Part shown: positions 7,607 to 7,736 of the stretch, piece by piece
Position numbering within the stretch: position 1 is the first letter of the stretch
Layout: each line of letters begins with the position of its first letter
Assembly (NCBI GenBank): GCA_014378185.1
Contig: JACMOE010000201.1
Span: forward strand, 1 to 7,736
DNA from: Gemmatimonadaceae bacterium
Lineage (GTDB): Bacteria > Gemmatimonadota > Gemmatimonadetes > Gemmatimonadales > Gemmatimonadaceae
DNA: 7,736 bases
Reading direction: 5' to 3'
The notes under the pieces: generated by a model
The model's input: only the letters and a program-made list of their open reading frames with translations
Told to the model about the DNA's origin: nothing
The model's database searches: none
Position numbers and translations under genes: made by a program

Positions 7607-7736
7607 AACCGTGCGAATGGCGATAGGCGCGTTTAAGAGTCTGGCACGACTTTCGGCGAGTTCGATGAGAGCTCGTTGACGCTTGGTCGCTTCGCTACCG
7701 TCAGCGTTAAAACCTCCACGTGCCCACCAGCCTTCA
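7499..7736 (-). pseudogene. 3'-truncated STAND-type NTPase gene (C-terminal coding fragment)
   Basis: Reading leftward from 7735, the frame is open and encodes 79 protein-like residues: EGWWARGGFNADGS, then RQRALIELAESRARLL, PIAIRTVSPSTVATLEALLSDGIL, and GHSVQFAHDIFFEW ending at 7499. From memory, WW(A/R)RGG...RQRALLxLA...xxLxxDGIL...FxHDIFFEW is the segment behind the NTPase domain in a large family of bacterial STAND/AAA ATPases, where it normally continues with A/S-FFxLL and several hundred residues of repeats. Here the homology stops at once: the following residues (EGVAPAEHKNPEAHQ) are only the antisense of the DUF4349 gene, and the frame stays open by chance down to a stop at 6839-6841. 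The start lies beyond the window. Many STAND NTPases act in anti-phage or stress sensing, but this copy lacks its C-terminal sensor region. It is either a decayed gene or a chimera. Confidence 0.72.
7607..7736. other. Right edge after the DUF4349 stop
   Basis: These 130 bases have no + strand gene and are covered by the - strand STAND NTPase fragment. They contain no terminator hairpin for the DUF4349 gene, so the two genes run tail-to-tail with overlapping ends. Confidence 0.6.

Overview
The window is high-GC DNA (about 65-73% in the 60-base lines of coding sequence I counted by hand). It encodes a lipoprotein and Sec-exported proteins together with a FadN/FadA-type beta-oxidation pair. This suggests a high-GC Gram-negative soil or environmental bacterium. 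The overall style would fit Gemmatimonadota, but that is inference; no rRNA or marker gene is present to fix the taxonomy.

Layout. (1) 1-603, + strand: the 3' end of a gene that begins before the window, family not recognised. (2) 604-838: a convergent non-coding gap with a short REP-like sequence. (3) 2026-839 and 4575-2218, both - strand: fadA (thiolase) preceded by fadN (fused 3-hydroxyacyl-CoA dehydrogenase/enoyl-CoA hydratase). Together they supply the last three steps of fatty-acid beta-oxidation. The 191-bp gap between them is almost filled by a 127-bp imperfect palindrome built of purine-rich, heptad-like sequence. (4) 6464-4656, - strand: a secreted M61-family zinc metallopeptidase with a C-terminal PDZ domain, upstream of fadN and co-directional with it. 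(5) 6551-7606, + strand: a DUF4349 lipoprotein divergent from the peptidase. (6) From about 7499 to the window end, - strand: the C-terminal coding part of a STAND-type NTPase gene, cut off after its HDIFFEW motif and running tail-to-tail into the DUF4349 gene. GC drops from 70% to 48% between adjacent 60-base lines at this point.

The metabolic core (fadN, fadA, peptidase) is ordinary. The two places worth attention are the right edge and the palindrome. At the right edge, a lower-GC STAND NTPase gene appears to have been truncated by a recombination junction that also supplied the last ~35-39 codons of the DUF4349 protein. The long palindrome sits between fadN and fadA and may be a dispersed repeat or a folded RNA element in the operon transcript. 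I saw no tRNA, rRNA, CRISPR array, complete insertion sequence or convincing intrinsic terminator.
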